From positions 1-46,593 of the forward strand of contig CANHFH010000007.1 of NCBI GenBank assembly GCA_947459825.1: DNA of 46,593 nucleotides. Direction: 5' to 3'. Below are positions 39,300 through 46,593 of the stretch, piece by piece. Positions within the stretch are counted from its first letter, which is position 1; every line of letters starts with the position of its first letter. A program made the position numbers and the translations under genes. The DNA comes from Pseudomonadota bacterium. GTDB taxonomy: Bacteria; Pseudomonadota; Gammaproteobacteria; Steroidobacterales; Steroidobacteraceae. Under the pieces are notes generated by a model, which was not told where the DNA came from, did no database searches, and saw only the letters and a list, made by a program, of their open reading frames with translations.

Positions 39300-39665
39300 T
39301 CAGCGGCCCCCGTTGCAGCGACTATCGGCGCAGATCAGGCCCTGGTTGCCCAAGTCCTCGCGGAACGCCCGCTGGGCCTGCTCCGCCGCCTCAAGTTCGA
39401 TCCGGGTGAAGCACTCGCTGCGCTTGATGCGAGTGCCAGCCGGGACCACTTGCCGGCAGTAGACCTCTTTGCCCTTGCGGAGACGCTTCTGGTAGCCCTC
39501 CGGGGGGACATATTCTTTGTTGTCGCGCGTCTGCGGCGCCTGGCTCACGACCGACACGGCCGACGGAGCGGCATCGGCCTTGGCCTGCCGCTCCTGCGCG
39601 CTCACCCATGGCACCGCTACGCACAACAGCGACACCGCCAACACCCGGATAGCTCGCTCGTTCAT
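39300..39665 (-). CDS. Small exported protein with Cys/Arg motif, unknown
   Basis: A 121-residue protein with a signal peptide of about 27 residues (ending PWVSA). The mature part contains the pattern VYCRQVVPAGTRIKRSECFTRIELEAAEQAQRA. A Cys-x-(10)-Gly-(S/T)-Arg-x(5)-Cys-x-Thr layout like this recurs in small uncharacterised secreted proteins of proteobacteria. The C-terminus adds LICADSRC, so four cysteines in all. AGGAGG lies ten bases upstream of the ATG at 39665. It follows the hydroxylase gene by 38 bases and may be cotranscribed. Confidence 0.72.
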   Translation of the reverse strand: MNERAIRVLAVSLLCVAVPWVSAQERQAKADAAPSAVSVVSQAPQTRDNKEYVPPEGYQKRLRKGKEVYCRQVVPAGTRIKRSECFTRIELEAAEQAQRAFREDLGNQGLICADSRCNGGR

Positions 39666-39703
39666 GGTCGTCCGACCTCCTCTGCTGTTCATCCCGCAGG
39701 CTC

Positions 39704-40858
39704 TCATGATAACCCTTCGCTCGATGACTGCACCGCCAGGTACTCGCTGACGGCGCGGCGCTCGGCTGCGTCCAGTTCCGGTCGCCAGACATCGAACAGC
39801 AGCACGACGCGGGTCTCGGTGCCGCGGTTCCATGCCTCGTGCTCGATGGAGTCATCGAAGATCAGGGTCTTGCCGTATCGCCATTCCCGCGTCTCCGATC
39901 CGACCCGCAAGCTGCAACCCGGCGGCGCCACGATGGGCAGGTGGCCGATGAGTCGGGTGTTCGTCATCCCGTGATGGGGCGGGATGTGCGCGCCCGGCTC
40001 GAGCACGGAGAACAGCACGGACGGCATGGCGCCGCTCGCCCCGGTGAGCGGCACGCGCGACAGCGCTGCCAAGGTCTGCGGGCACATCGCGGCGTTCTCC
40101 TCGATCAGCTCTCCCGACTTATAGATGAAGAATGCAGTCCATCGGGAGCTCCCGGCGATATCGACTTCGGCCACCTGTGGGCCATGGTCCTTCTCTACAT
40201 AAGGCTTCAAGCGGCTGCGATCCGCCAAAACGGCGAGCGCTTCGTCTCGGATGGCATCGGCCGCTGACTCGAGGTCGGCGACCCAAGGGAAGGAGGCCGG
40301 ATCGAAGAACTCGATCGCGGCCAATCCCGGGTAGTAGTACTGGAGCGGGCGTTGGGCATAGACCCGTCGCTCACCGCGAAGGATCGATAGGGACTGCAGA
40401 AATCGGGGCGGCGCCTCCGGAAGGATGCCCGCTGAAGTGAGCCGGGCTTCCACTGCGCGGGCCATGGCAGCAGCGTGGTCGCGCACGATGACCGCAGCGC
40501 GGTCAAGGTCGCGGACCAGCACGGGCGCTGCCTCGGCGAGGCGGGGGAGCTTCAAGGCGGTCGCGTAAAGGGCTACCGCTTCAGCGTGTCGTCCCCGGAC
40601 GCGCTGGCCATCGGCCTTGATCAGCAGAGCCGCCGCGTTGGCGGGTTGAGCCGCCAACACCGCGTCGGCTGCCGCCACCGCAGCCTCCCAGTCCTGGAGG
40701 TCGCGGGCCGTGTAGGCCAGACCAAGGTCGATATAGGCATGGCGCCAACCGGCGGACTGGAGCGCCTCGAGTCGCGCCCGCGCCTCCCGCGCACCACCGG
40801 ACGACCAGAGTCGGAAGGCGTCATCGATCTGGTTCCAGACGGATTGTGTCGGCGTCAT
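39704..40858 (-). CDS. TPR-aspartyl/asparaginyl beta-hydroxylase-type 2-oxoglutarate dioxygenase
   Basis: A 384-residue protein. The N-terminal 130 residues form three TPR-like helix pairs (ALQSAGWRHAYIDLGLAYTARDLQDWEAAVAAAD in pattern). The C-terminal 200 residues are an Asp/Asn hydroxylase domain: LQYYYPGLAAIEFFD, EPGAHIPPHHGMTNTRLIGHLPI with the first iron-binding His, and TLIFDDSIEHEAWNRG with the second and the Arg that binds 2-oxoglutarate nearby. It should hydroxylate Asp or Asn in a peptide or protein. It diverges from a TonB-dependent receptor across 162 bases; such hydroxylases recur beside receptors of this type, and a joint role in handling a peptide ligand is inference. Confidence 0.88.
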   Translation of the reverse strand: MTPTQSVWNQIDDAFRLWSSGGAREARARLEALQSAGWRHAYIDLGLAYTARDLQDWEAAVAAADAVLAAQPANAAALLIKADGQRVRGRHAEAVALYATALKLPRLAEAAPVLVRDLDRAAVIVRDHAAAMARAVEARLTSAGILPEAPPRFLQSLSILRGERRVYAQRPLQYYYPGLAAIEFFDPASFPWVADLESAADAIRDEALAVLADRSRLKPYVEKDHGPQVAEVDIAGSSRWTAFFIYKSGELIEENAAMCPQTLAALSRVPLTGASGAMPSVLFSVLEPGAHIPPHHGMTNTRLIGHLPIVAPPGCSLRVGSETREWRYGKTLIFDDSIEHEAWNRGTETRVVLLFDVWRPELDAAERRAVSEYLAVQSSSEGLS

Positions 40859-40876
40859 GTTGTTTTTTTGCCAAAA

Positions 40877-40965
40877 ATCTTTCGGGAAGATGAACAGTAA
40901 GTATACTGGCAGTGGCAGTTATGTTTCGCGAGTCGCCCTGGCCGGCGGATTGGTTGCCAAGCAAC
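40877..40965 (+). promoter_or_regulatory. Upstream region of the TonB-dependent receptor gene with dyads
   Basis: The divergent gap contains an inverted repeat ATCTT-TCGGG-AAGAT (40877-40891), a -10-like TATACT (40902-40907) without a clear -35, and a leader hairpin GTTGC-CAA-GCAAC (40953-40965). The dyad lies at the -35 position and may be a regulator site serving both divergent genes. Confidence 0.4.
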
Positions 40966-41020
40966 GAGTCCACTTGGCGTCAGAGCATCTCTCATTCCCC
41001 ACCGTTAGGAGTCGAATTGA

Positions 41021-43876
41021 ATGGCTAATCGAAAAATCGCCGACGCTACTCGGGCGATCTTGGCCGCCGCAGGCGCCGCCAGTATCGCACTGTCGGGCGC
41101 TCCCGGCATGGCTCAGGACCTCGAAGAGATCGTCGTCACGGGTACGCGCATCGCCAACCCCAACCTCACCTCGGCCAGCCAGGTGCTGGCGGTGGACTCC
41201 GCAGAGATCGCACTCAAGCAGATCGCTTCGGCCGAAGCGCTGCTCCGTGACCTCCCGGGCGTCGTCCCGTCGATCGGTCCGGGCGTCAACAACGGCAACA
41301 ACGGCGCGCAGACCGTGAACCTGCGCGGACTCGGTTCGGGCCGCAACGTCGTGTTGCTCGACTCGCGCCGCATCGTGCCGTTCGGCCTCGGCGGCGTCGC
41401 CGACACCTCGAACATCCCCATCGGTCTGATCGAGCGCGTGGATATCGTGACCGGCGGCGCCTCGTCGGTGTACGGCGCCGACGCGATCGCGGGTGTCACG
41501 AACTTCATCACCAAGCGCGATTTTGAAGGCGTGCAGATCGACGCCGGCTACCGTCAGACCGAAGAGAACGACGGCGAGGTCTTCCGCGCCAACCTGCTGA
41601 TCGGCGGCAACTTCGCCGACGGACGCGGCAATGCGGTGGTGGGCCTCGGTTACCAGGACAGCAAGCCTGTCCTGCAGGGCAACCGTCCCTTCGGTCTCTT
41701 CGCGCGTTCGTCGGTCACCGGCGGCGCCGGCGGCTCGAGCGCTGCAGCGCCGGTCGTGGTGGCGGGCGGCACGCTCGGCACCCTCCAGCTCAACGCGGGC
41801 GGCACCGCGCTGGTGCCGTTCTACGCGCCGTACAACTTCAACCCGCTGAACATCTACCAGACGCCGGTCGAGAAGTTCAACATCTACGGTCAGGCGAACT
41901 TCGAGATCAACGACAGCATCGAGGCTTACGGCCAGGCTTGGTCGACCAAGTCCCGGATCGTGTCGCAGATCGCGGAGTCGGCGTCCTTCTTCAACACCTA
42001 CCGCTTGCCCATCAGCAACCCCTTCCTGCCGGTCGGTGTCCGTAACCAGATCTGCGCAGGCTACGGCATCTCGCAGGCGGCGTGCGACGCGGCAGCGGCC
42101 ACGACCAACGCGAGCTCGGCCAACTACCGTGAAGTCAGCATCGGCCTGCGCCGTCGCTTCGTGGAGTGGGGTCCGCGCACCTCGACCTTCGAGAACGAGG
42201 CCTTCCAGATCGTCGGCGGCCTCCGCGGCGAGCTGCCGGCGGACTGGAGCTGGGACCTGAGCGCCCAGTACGGCGAGTCGGGTCAGGTCTCCACCATCGG
42301 CAAGTACGGTCTGTTCTCGCGCTTGCAGCAGGCGCTGCGCGCGACCAACACGACCACCTGCTCGGTCACCACGGGCGGCTGCGTGCCGATCAACCTGTTC
42401 GGCGCCCCGGGCAGCATGACCCAGGCGATGTTCAACTTCATCGACGCGACCTCCAGCACCCGTACGGACACCTCGCTGTCGGCGATCAACCTCACCTTCA
42501 CGGGTGACTTCGGCGACCTGAAGCTGCCGACCACGGACGAGCGCATCAGCAGCGCGATCGGCGCGGAGTACCGCGAGTACAACGCGAGCTCTGCGGGCGA
42601 CTTCCTGGGTTCGCAGCCGGGTGAGCTGCTGGGAGCGGGTGGTGCCGATCCGGCCGTCCGCGGCAAGTACGACGTGAGCGAACTCTTCGCCGAGTACCTC
42701 GTGCCGTTGGTCACCGATGCGCCGTTCGTGAAGTCTCTCACCCTGGAAGCGGGTCTCCGCTACTCCGACTACTCGACGGTGGGCGAGAGCACCACCTGGA
42801 AAGTCGGCGGTACGTGGGAGGTCAACGACAGCTTCCGGTTCCGCAGCGTGTTCCAGAGCGCGGTCCGCGCCCCGAACATCAGCGAGTTGTTCTTCCCGGT
42901 GCAGACCGGGCTGGCCAACCGCTCGTCGGATCCTTGCCAGGGCGCGGCGCCGACGACCAACGCGGCGCTGCGGGCGATCTGTATCGCCCAAGGCGCTCCG
43001 GCGGGCTCGATCGGCTTCATCACCGCTCCGGCGGCGGGCCAGATCAACACCACCAGCGGCGGTAACCGCGACCTCGCCACCGAGGAAGCAGAGACCCTCA
43101 CCGTCGGCTTCGTGTGGTCGCCGATCGACGATCTTACGCTGTCGGTCGACTACTTCAAGATCGACCTGACGGGCGCCATCTCGGCCCCGGCCATCGATGA
43201 CGTGGTCAACGGCTGCTTCGGCTCGTCGTTCAACCCGAGCCTCGAGTTCAACGCGGCTTGCTCGAACATCCGTCGCAATACGGTGGATGGCTCGCTCAAC
43301 GGCTCGCCGGCCGACGTCCTCGGCGTCGTGGTCGCCTCGACCAACCAGGGCGTGATCGAGACATCGGGCATCGACTTCGGTGCGGCCTACGGCTGGGACT
43401 TCGGTGACATGGGTCGCCTGAGCTGGAACCTGAACGCGACCTACACGTTCGAGAACAAGTTCCAGGCCACGCCTGTGTCGGTCAACCGCGATTGCCTCGG
43501 CTTCTACTCGATCAACTGCGGTAACCTGCAGCCCGAGCTGATCGCCAACCAGCGTGTCACTTGGACGTACAACGCGTTCGATGTCTCGCTGCGTCATCGC
43601 TATCTGGCCAGCACCTCGATCGAGCCGGCGCTGCGGGGTTCCTACCTCGCCGCGTACCAGGATATCGACGCGTTCAACTACTTCGACCTGACCGGCCGCT
43701 GGCAGGCGACGGAGCAGCTCAGCGTGATCCTGACCATCGACAACGTGACCGACAAGTCGCCGCCGGAAGTGGGCAACGACATCGGTCCGTCGGCGTGGAA
43801 CAGCGGCAACACCTACCCGACGGTGTACGACGCCCTGGGTCGTACCTACTCGCTGGGTGTGACGCTCAAGTTCTGA
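41021..43876 (+). CDS. TonB-dependent outer-membrane receptor
   Basis: A 951-residue receptor. A signal peptide of about 31 residues (ending GMAQ) is followed by the TonB-box-like LEEIVVTGTRI, a plug domain (LLRDLPGVVPSIG, NLRGLGSGRNVVLLDSRRI, ERVDIVTGGASSVYGADAIAGVTNFITKRDFEGV) and a 22-strand-type barrel. The last strand ends YSLGVTLKF with the C-terminal Phe. The long plug and barrel resemble the oar-/peptide-type or large substrate receptors common in Sphingomonas- and Steroidobacter-like bacteria; the ligand is unknown. It is divergent from the TPR-hydroxylase gene and ended by strong hairpins. Confidence 0.95.
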   Translation: MANRKIADATRAILAAAGAASIALSGAPGMAQDLEEIVVTGTRIANPNLTSASQVLAVDSAEIALKQIASAEALLRDLPGVVPSIGPGVNNGNNGAQTVNLRGLGSGRNVVLLDSRRIVPFGLGGVADTSNIPIGLIERVDIVTGGASSVYGADAIAGVTNFITKRDFEGVQIDAGYRQTEENDGEVFRANLLIGGNFADGRGNAVVGLGYQDSKPVLQGNRPFGLFARSSVTGGAGGSSAAAPVVVAGGTLGTLQLNAGGTALVPFYAPYNFNPLNIYQTPVEKFNIYGQANFEINDSIEAYGQAWSTKSRIVSQIAESASFFNTYRLPISNPFLPVGVRNQICAGYGISQAACDAAAATTNASSANYREVSIGLRRRFVEWGPRTSTFENEAFQIVGGLRGELPADWSWDLSAQYGESGQVSTIGKYGLFSRLQQALRATNTTTCSVTTGGCVPINLFGAPGSMTQAMFNFIDATSSTRTDTSLSAINLTFTGDFGDLKLPTTDERISSAIGAEYREYNASSAGDFLGSQPGELLGAGGADPAVRGKYDVSELFAEYLVPLVTDAPFVKSLTLEAGLRYSDYSTVGESTTWKVGGTWEVNDSFRFRSVFQSAVRAPNISELFFPVQTGLANRSSDPCQGAAPTTNAALRAICIAQGAPAGSIGFITAPAAGQINTTSGGNRDLATEEAETLTVGFVWSPIDDLTLSVDYFKIDLTGAISAPAIDDVVNGCFGSSFNPSLEFNAACSNIRRNTVDGSLNGSPADVLGVVVASTNQGVIETSGIDFGAAYGWDFGDMGRLSWNLNATYTFENKFQATPVSVNRDCLGFYSINCGNLQPELIANQRVTWTYNAFDVSLRHRYLASTSIEPALRGSYLAAYQDIDAFNYFDLTGRWQATEQLSVILTIDNVTDKSPPEVGNDIGPSAWNSGNTYPTVYDALGRTYSLGVTLKF

Positions 43877-43890
43877 TCCGACCGGCATGA

Positions 43891-43919
43891 GGTGGGGGGC
43901 GTTCACGACGCCCCCCACC
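43891..43919 (+). terminator. Strong hairpin after the receptor gene
   Basis: GGTGGGGGGCGT-TCACG-ACGCCCCCCACC is a 12-pair stem beginning 14 bases after the receptor stop. It has no U-run, so it may protect the message 3' end rather than terminate; a true terminator follows. Confidence 0.6.
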
Positions 43920-43938
43920 GCCTTCAAGGCAGAACGAA

Positions 43939-43965
43939 GCGGGCCCCTCGGGGCCCGCTTTTTTT
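43939..43965 (+). terminator. Rho-independent terminator of the receptor transcript
   Basis: GCGGGCCC-CTCG-GGGCCCGC followed by seven T is a textbook intrinsic terminator on the plus strand. Confidence 0.92.
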
Positions 43966-44005
43966 GTCCGCGCTCTGGGCGAGAGGGACGCGCCCAGTCG
44001 GGTGA

Positions 44006-44381
44006 CGAGGCGCGGCCTGCCGTGAGGCGCTGCGGCAGCCGGTGGTGCGCACGCTCGCTGCGGCACTGGTCGCGGGCGCGCTGCCGAGCCTCGCGCGGAT
44101 CGCGGTGTCGGCCGTGCTGACGGCGATCCTGTCGCTTGCGGTGCTGGTCTGGATCGGCACGCCGGCGCCGGAACGTCTGGCGACCCTGATGGGCAGCGAC
44201 CCGCTCGGCTGCATCCGCAATGTGGCGCTGTCGGCGCTGCCCGTAGCGGTCGGCAGCGTCGTCCGTTCCTTTGACCTGCACGGCGACCGGTATCCCCTTC
44301 ACGGCGGTCTGTTACACGGCGGGCATGGTCGTCGTGGCGGGCCTCGGCGCCCCGCTCGGACCACGGCTGCTGCGCTGGTGA
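44006..44381 (+). pseudogene. NrsF/DUF1109 gene remnant with internal deletion and frameshift
   Basis: The first frame (open from 44006) gives a hydrophobic segment (ARIAVSAVLTAILSLAVLVW) then GCIRNVALSALPVAVGSVVRSF, as in the first half of NrsF-type anti-sigma membrane proteins. After a +1 shift near 44270 the other frame reads LTCTATGIPFTAVCYTAGM, then VVVAGLGAPLGPRLLRW and a stop at 44379. GPRLLRW is the usual family end. The N-terminus and about 25 middle residues are missing and no single frame covers it. Intact relatives restrain an ECF sigma factor (SigF) and sit with copper/metal-stress genes. The rest of 43877-44490 holds only the two hairpins. Confidence 0.65.
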
Positions 44382-44490
44382 GCGTAGCTGCGCTGACCAT
44401 CGGAGGGCCTTCTCCCGACGTGCTGTAACGCTTCGCGGACCGCGGACGAATGGAGGAGGTGTATGTCCCTCCCCTTACGGAGTCCCTCCC

Positions 44491-44784
44491 ATGCGTTCCA
44501 TCCCCGCCCGTCTGTCCACCCTCGCCCGCACCGCGCTGCTCGCCGGTCTCCTCGGGGCGAGTTCATCCGCGCGGGCTCTCGAGGTCAAGCCCTTCAGCAC
44601 CGCAGCATTGGCAAGCGCCCAGAAGGCCGGCCGGCCGGTCGCGGTGCACTTCCATGCCGAGTGGTGCCCAAACTGCCGCAAACAATCGACCCTCGTGGTC
44701 TTCAAGGGCGCCACGGAGCGAGCACGCGTGGCCGGTGAGACCGACAGCGCGAAGCTCGCGGTAGCGTTGCGCAGCGCGCTCTGA
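44491..44784 (+). pseudogene. Exported thioredoxin-fold protein with an in-frame internal deletion
   Basis: A 97-residue open frame with a signal peptide (about 29 residues) and the start of a thioredoxin domain: VAVHFHAEWCPNCRKQ with the active-site pair Cys59/Cys62. It then jumps directly to STLVVFKGATERARVAGETD, the beta4-alpha4 end of the fold. About 35-40 residues normally lie between (helix 2, strand 3, the cis-Pro region approach). The frame is kept, so a short protein could be made, but it should not fold as thioredoxin. It lies between the NrsF remnant and the CcdA remnant, its natural partner. Confidence 0.65.
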
Positions 44785-44799
44785 CGGTCCGATCCCACC

Positions 44800-45172
44800 A
44801 TGCCCGTCAGCCTGACCCATGCCGGTCTGAGCCTCGCCGCCGGTGGCGCTGGGGCTGGGCATGGCGGGGTCGTTCGCCCTGATCGGCGTCGTGATCGGCG
44901 CCGTGGGTCCCGCACTGGGCATCGACACCGACCATGTGCCGGTGTTCGGAGCGTGGCTGCTGATCGCGATGGCGATCGCCTATGCATCCCGTGCCGGATT
45001 CCTGCGCGCGCGGGACAGGGTGATGACGCGAATCGGGACGATCAAGCGCGGCTTCGCAGCGCTGCTCGGTCTGATGGGCGTCGCGATCCTCGCGGGCTGG
45101 GATCAGGCGCGCGAAGCGCGCATCGTCGCCTGGCTGCCGACTTCATGGGTCGACCTGGCCGTGATGCTCTGA
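44800..45172 (+). pseudogene. ccdA/DsbD-type membrane gene remnant with internal deletions and frameshift
   Basis: The ATG at 44800 opens MPVSLTHAGLSLAAG, the expected start of a CcdA-like protein. The SPC-Pro motif helix that should follow is gone, and the frame shifts to VALGLGMAGSFALIGVVIG, then GIDTDHVPVFGAWLLIAMAIAY. A middle helix is also missing before KRGFAALLGLMGVAILAGWD and the C-terminal WLPTSWVDLAV. Intact CcdA proteins pass electrons across the inner membrane to thioredoxin-like partners such as the one upstream. Both genes are damaged in the same way. Confidence 0.65.
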
Positions 45173-45211
45173 CGGCGGGAGCGGTGACCGCGCACGCCCA
45201 CGGCGCTGCGC

Positions 45212-45595
45212 CTACCGTCGACTGCCGTCGCCGGGAGATCCGGCTCCGGCGGCGGCGGACGTGCGTGCAGCGATGAACGAGCGGACCATCATCGCCAGCA
45301 AGGCCGCGCTGAGCGCCAGCATGCCGACATTGACGCCGAGCGCGAGCGGGCTCATCTGCGCGGCACGGATCGCCAACGCGGCGGCCGGTGCCGATGCCCC
45401 GAGCAGCGCGACGACCGCGGCGACATGCATCAGATGACGGCGCGCGCCGGCGAATGCCAGTGCGAGCCCGGCCAACACCGCCAATGCGCCGCCGAAGAAC
45501 GCAGGCAGCAGTGCCGTCCGGCTGCCGGAGATCGCGAACGCACCCGCTCCGAGCGCGATGAGCAGGGCAGCGAATACAAGGGTCGGCTTCGGCAT
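45212..45595 (-). CDS. Small four-helix membrane protein, unknown
   Basis: A 127-residue protein with four hydrophobic helices (LVFAALLIALGAGAFAI, LPAFFGGALAVLAGLALAF, LMHVAAVVALLGASAPAAALAI and VNVGMLALSAALLAMMVRSFIAA) separated by short basic loops. I recognise no named family. The ATG overlaps the amidohydrolase stop by one base (TGATG), so the two are coupled. Confidence 0.72.
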   Translation of the reverse strand: MPKPTLVFAALLIALGAGAFAISGSRTALLPAFFGGALAVLAGLALAFAGARRHLMHVAAVVALLGASAPAAALAIRAAQMSPLALGVNVGMLALSAALLAMMVRSFIAARTSAAAGAGSPGDGSRR

Positions 45596-46593
45596 CAGTC
45601 TCTCCCAGGTGCTGTGATCTTGGGTGCGGCGACGAACGGCTTGATGCCGAGACGCGGATACACTTCGGTCGGCAGATAGAACACGCCGTCCTTGGCGACC
45701 AGCGATATCGTCTTGATCGCCTTGATATCGCGGGTCGGGTCACCGGGGATGAGGAAGAAGTCGGCCCGTTTGCCGCGCGCGATCGACCCGGTCGTCTGGT
45801 CGATGTCGAGGTAGCGCGCCATCTCGAGCGTCGCGCGTGCCAATGCCTCAGCAGGCGTGAACCCGGCCTTGACGAGCAATTCGAGTTCGCGGTGGTAGGT
45901 CAGGGATCCGCCGGTGTCGGTCCCGGTCACGATGAATATGCCCTTGGCATGCGCACGACGCAGCAGATCCATCAATTGGCCGAACGCCGCTTTGGCGCTG
46001 GCATCGCCACCGAAAGTGTCGGGGTTCGACCACGCCTGCTTGAGGTCGCGCTGCACGCCGATCGGCATGTTCGCGAAGTAATCGGTCGCGCCGGGAGCGA
46101 CGCTGCCGTCGCGGTTGAGCAGCAGGTTCTCGTGGATGCCGATCGTCGGATCCAGGGCGATGCCCTTGTCCTTCATCGCATCCAGCGTCGACTGGACCGC
46201 GGCGGAGTCGAGGTCCAGCCCCGACAAACGGCCGAGCGCCGTCAACCGGAACAGTGTCCGGGTGTCTTCCCCGGGCTTGATGATCCATCCGAGCGCCAAC
46301 TGGTTGATGTGCGTGATCTCGTCGTAGCCCGCCGCGATCATCGCGTCGGCGCTGGTGAAGGCGGGGACATGCCCCATGACCCGCAATCCCAGGCTGCGCG
46401 CCTCCGCGACCAATGCCGGCACCCACTGCGGGTTGACGCTGTTGTAGATCTTGATCGCCGTGAAGCCGCGCGCCGCGTACCAGCGGACGGCCTCGACCGC
46501 CCGCGCTTCGCTGTCGACGACGAAACCGTTGTTGGCGCTGAAAGGCGACTTGCCTTCGACGAAGCCGCTGCGCACGATCCTCGGTCCCGCCAC
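45595..46593 (-). CDS. Amidohydrolase family protein (5' end beyond the window)
   Basis: At least 332 residues of an amidohydrolase-superfamily TIM-barrel enzyme; the start lies beyond the right edge. Visible motifs are FTAIKIYNSV (with the Lys that may be carboxylated between metals), GHVPAF, ITHINQLALGW and VTGTDTGGS with the catalytic Asp. The beta-sandwich end GSIARGKRADFFLIPGDPTRDI follows. The N-terminal HxH metal motif is not in the window. The group includes imidazolonepropionase- and prolidase-like enzymes that hydrolyse cyclic amides or dipeptides; the substrate is not evident. Confidence 0.9.
   Translation of the reverse strand: MAGPRIVRSGFVEGKSPFSANNGFVVDSEARAVEAVRWYAARGFTAIKIYNSVNPQWVPALVAEARSLGLRVMGHVPAFTSADAMIAAGYDEITHINQLALGWIIKPGEDTRTLFRLTALGRLSGLDLDSAAVQSTLDAMKDKGIALDPTIGIHENLLLNRDGSVAPGATDYFANMPIGVQRDLKQAWSNPDTFGGDASAKAAFGQLMDLLRRAHAKGIFIVTGTDTGGSLTYHRELELLVKAGFTPAEALARATLEMARYLDIDQTTGSIARGKRADFFLIPGDPTRDIKAIKTISLVAKDGVFYLPTEVYPRLGIKPFVAAPKITAPGRD

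Noticed and set aside
40919-44302. A 1127-codon open frame on the minus strand opposite the TonB receptor gene
   Set aside because: It is the antisense shadow of a gene with strong GC third-position bias; its protein is low-complexity Arg/Ala/Asp-rich with no motif, while the plus strand encodes a complete receptor.
1-46593. tRNA, rRNA, insertion sequence or prophage
   Set aside because: I searched by eye for transposase/integrase motifs, tRNA-like T-loop sequences and terminal repeats and found none that convince.

Overview
The window is GC-rich, gene-dense bacterial chromosome. A large TonB-dependent receptor, an RND efflux system, a lipoprotein with a normal lipobox, OxyR and Zur regulators and an acyl-CoA dehydrogenase of the DmdC-like class all point to a Gram-negative proteobacterium. 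The gene mix looks like a free-living, aerobic, heterotrophic gammaproteobacterium (Steroidobacter/Nevskia-like), but that placement is inference. I see no rRNA, tRNA, insertion sequence, prophage or CRISPR array.

Left part (1-14.6 kb): a zinc-type COG0523 GTPase diverges from a Zur-type regulator. Next come a small DMT-type transporter, a DUF3024-like protein, and an exported nitrilase-fold protein coupled to a MaoC hydratase and a D-2-hydroxyacid dehydrogenase. An RND pump pair (adaptor and transporter, no outer-membrane channel gene) follows. On the minus strand lies a complete four-gene Anbu locus: ATP-grasp, alpha-E, transglutaminase and the proteasome-like Anbu peptidase. A YciI-like gene closes this part.

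Middle (14.7-29.7 kb): oxyR is translationally coupled to a photolyase gene. Then come a polytopic membrane protein, a Cys-rich exported protein, an acyl-CoA dehydrogenase, a LysR regulator and a second exported nitrilase-fold paralogue. Both nitrilase paralogues appear to lack the catalytic cysteine. A VOC/CPBP pair, a PadR-HAAS/sensor pair behind a near-leaderless promoter with an operator dyad, a DUF1838-DUF1993-aldo/keto reductase operon and an alpha/beta hydrolase follow.

Accessory stretch (29.6-39.3 kb): three toxin-antitoxin modules (HigBA, a MazF/PemK-type pair, BrnTA) flank small membrane and periplasmic genes and a deleted tfoX remnant. Beyond them is a minus-strand operon. It starts with a possible structured, terminator-ended leader RNA, followed by two genes that each contain one in-frame stop (an unknown protein, and a metallopeptidase-vWA protein of the DUF2201 type). 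It ends with an intact but divergent S-adenosylmethionine synthetase paralogue. I think this operon and its leader are the most unusual thing here.

Right part (39.3-46.6 kb): a TPR-aspartyl/asparaginyl hydroxylase gene diverges from the TonB-dependent receptor. Behind a strong terminator lie three consecutive decayed genes (NrsF/DUF1109, thioredoxin, CcdA), each missing an internal segment. A small membrane protein and an amidohydrolase that runs off the right edge end the window.
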